The notes beneath the pieces are model-generated. The model had not been told where the DNA came from. It did no database searches and saw only the letters and a program-made list of their open reading frames with translations. The position numbers and the translations under genes were made by a program. From a bacterium (GTDB lineage Bacteria > 4484-113 > JALSIF01), in NCBI GenBank assembly GCA_026981635.1, contig JALSIF010000013.1:1-6572 (forward strand): a DNA stretch of 6,572 bases, given 5' to 3'. Below, piece by piece: positions 5,433-6,572 of the stretch. Numbering within the stretch: position 1 is the stretch's first letter; every line of letters starts with the position of its first letter.

Positions 5433-6212
5433 GTGCTGATCCTCATTGACATCGGCAACACCAACATTGTAGTGGGGGTGGGCGACCCCCAGGAGGAGAG
5501 GCTCATCTGCTCCTGGCGCCTGGCCTCCAGCCCCAGCCGCACCGAAGACGAATACTTCGTCTCCATCCGCACCCTGCTGGCCGAGCTTGCGCCGGAAAGC
5601 TGGCCCCGCAGCGGGGCGGTCATCTCCAGCGTGGTGCCCAACCTCACCCCCGAGTTCATCTCCATCGTAAGGAGACTCACCGGCAACCAGCCCCTGGTGG
5701 TGGGGCCGGGCATCCGCACCGGCCTGGACATCGCCTACCACGACCCCAGCGAAGTAGGTGCCGACCGCATCGCCAACGCGGTGGCCGCCCGCAGGCTCTA
5801 CGGCACCCCCATCGTGGTGGTGGACTTTGGCACCGCCACCACCTTTGACCTGGTCCTGCCCCCCAATATCTACGCCGGCGGGGCCATCGTGCCCGGGGTG
5901 GGGGTGAGTCTCTCCGCCCTCATCGCCCGCACCGCCCAGCTTCCCCGGGTGGAGCTGAAGCGGCCCCGCCGGGTGGTGGGCAAATCACCCACCGAGTCCA
6001 TCCAGTCGGGGGTCTTCTGGGGCACCGTGGCCATGGTGGAAGGGATGATTGAACGACTGGAGAAGGAGGTGGGAACCACCCTAAGGGTGATTGCCACCGG
6101 CGGCCTGGGCGCCCTCTTTGCCCAGAGCATCCCCCGCATTGAGGCCTACGAGCCCGATCTGACCCTCAGGGGGCTGATGCTCCTTCACCAGCTCAACCAG
6201 CCTCCGGCCTGA
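5433..6212 (+). CDS. coaX: Type III pantothenate kinase
   Basis: This 259-residue protein is typical CoaX length. It phosphorylates pantothenate with ATP, the first step of coenzyme A synthesis, in the cytoplasm. As an ASKHA-fold enzyme it has the phosphate loop IDIGNTNIVVGV (5-16), SSVVPNLTPEF (65-75), GADRIANAVAA (109-119, with Asp111 the expected catalytic base), VDFGTATTFD (130-139), GGAIVPGVGVSLSAL (149-163), TESIQSGVFWG (187-197) and ATGGLG (221-226). Type III enzymes generally use a monovalent cation and are not feedback-inhibited by CoA. GTG 5433 is the only reasonable in-frame start; the frame upstream is open to 4911 but is antisense to tilS. No convincing Shine-Dalgarno is present. 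In Bacillus-type genomes tilS and coaX also lie close together (tilS-hpt-ftsH-coaX), so this divergent pair may be a rearranged remnant of that neighbourhood. The last 20 bases overlap the convergent DUF35 gene. Confidence 0.95.
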   Translation: MLILIDIGNTNIVVGVGDPQEERLICSWRLASSPSRTEDEYFVSIRTLLAELAPESWPRSGAVISSVVPNLTPEFISIVRRLTGNQPLVVGPGIRTGLDIAYHDPSEVGADRIANAVAARRLYGTPIVVVDFGTATTFDLVLPPNIYAGGAIVPGVGVSLSALIARTAQLPRVELKRPRRVVGKSPTESIQSGVFWGTVAMVEGMIERLEKEVGTTLRVIATGGLGALFAQSIPRIEAYEPDLTLRGLMLLHQLNQPPA

Positions 6213-6572
6213 CCGCCTCCTCGGTGGGCACAAAGTAGACGTCGGTGACGTTAAACCGCGACAGCCGCCTGAACTTCGCCCTCACCGGCATGCCGATGTA
6301 GAAGTCCTCCGGGTCGCACCCGTAGACCCGGCCCAGAAACAGTGTTTCCACCCCCTCAAACTCAATCAGCGCCAGGTGAAAGGGGGCCTCCCGGCGAAAG
6401 CTCTGCCCCACCTTAAAGCAGGTGGTCCAGGTGTGCACCCGCCCCACCGGGGGGAGCTCCTGGGGGTGGGTGGGCTGGCCCTGGCTGGGGTCCCAGGCCC
6501 GCGGGGTGGCAAAGGTAAACCCGGTCACCGGGTTGGTGCTGCCGGTGAGCACCCCCTCGGCCAGGCTGGTAA
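6193..6572 (-). CDS. DUF35 OB-fold protein, 5' end beyond window
   Basis: About 125 residues are visible; the frame is open to the right edge, so the N terminus lies outside. The C-terminal OB-fold of the DUF35 family is clear: GRVHTWTTCFKV, then PFHLALIEFEGVETLFLGRV and CDPEDFYIGMPVRAKFRRLS, ending near the TGA at 6193-6195. DUF35 proteins usually pair a rubredoxin-like zinc ribbon with an OB-fold and often form complexes with thiolases or HMG-CoA synthase-like enzymes to channel acyl-CoA substrates. The zinc-ribbon position is here (about 6481-6552) and keeps the spacing and the Gly and Pro-Arg landmarks, but the expected four cysteines are Asn, Thr, Asp and Gln. GTG 6552 could be a start, but a ribosome site at proper spacing is absent and the frame continues upstream. 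Its partner enzyme would be expected just beyond the window. The 3' end overlaps coaX by 20 bp. Confidence 0.82.
   Translation of the reverse strand, partial: TSLAEGVLTGSTNPVTGFTFATPRAWDPSQGQPTHPQELPPVGRVHTWTTCFKVGQSFRREAPFHLALIEFEGVETLFLGRVYGCDPEDFYIGMPVRAKFRRLSRFNVTDVYFVPTEEAVRPEAG

Noticed and set aside
5415-5741. N-terminal extension of tilS to 5741
   Set aside because: It is antisense to well-conserved coaX coding sequence; the TilS family start matches ATG 5414.
6550-6552. GTG 6552 as the true start of the DUF35 gene
   Set aside because: The frame stays open to the window edge, the GAGGGG touches the codon without a spacer, and DUF35 proteins normally have residues before this point.

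Overview
This is a compact, GC-rich (roughly two-thirds G+C by eye) bacterial chromosome segment of mostly housekeeping genes. I see no phage, insertion sequence, CRISPR array or other mobile element. The organism cannot be named from the window. The gene families, GC content and a DUF35 protein (a family usually paired with thiolases) would suit a Chloroflexota-like or similar deep-branching bacterium, but that is a low-confidence guess.

Layout from left to right. A complete tRNA-Leu(CAA) gene with an encoded CCA end (16-104) is followed by a 67-nt leader with two overlapping, mutually exclusive inverted repeats. Next come four tightly packed + strand genes: pyruvate kinase (172-1608), an ECF sigma factor (GTG 1621-2310), a Cys-less single-pass membrane anti-sigma factor (GTG 2312-2974) and a secreted RseB/LolA-like protein (2964-4076). 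The gaps are 12 nt and 1 nt, then an 11-nt overlap, so they read as one operon. The last three form a sigma / anti-sigma / extracytoplasmic regulator module like sigmaE-RseA-RseB. It would sense the cell envelope and is probably co-transcribed with a glycolytic enzyme.

On the - strand, tilS (tRNA-Ile lysidine synthetase, 5414-4002) runs tail to tail into the RseB-like gene with a 75-bp antisense overlap. It starts only 18 bp from the divergent coaX (type III pantothenate kinase, + strand, GTG 5433-6212). coaX in turn overlaps by 20 bp the 3' end of a convergent DUF35 OB-fold gene (- strand, 6572-6193) that runs off the right edge.

Points most worth a second look: the competing-hairpin or split-dyad leader of pyk; the DUF35 protein, whose four zinc-ribbon cysteines all appear to be replaced; possible leaderless transcription of pyk and coaX from extended -10 boxes; the very small or negative intergenic distances; and a C-over-G excess on the + strand that ignores gene direction. 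No stretch over 300 bases lacks a gene.
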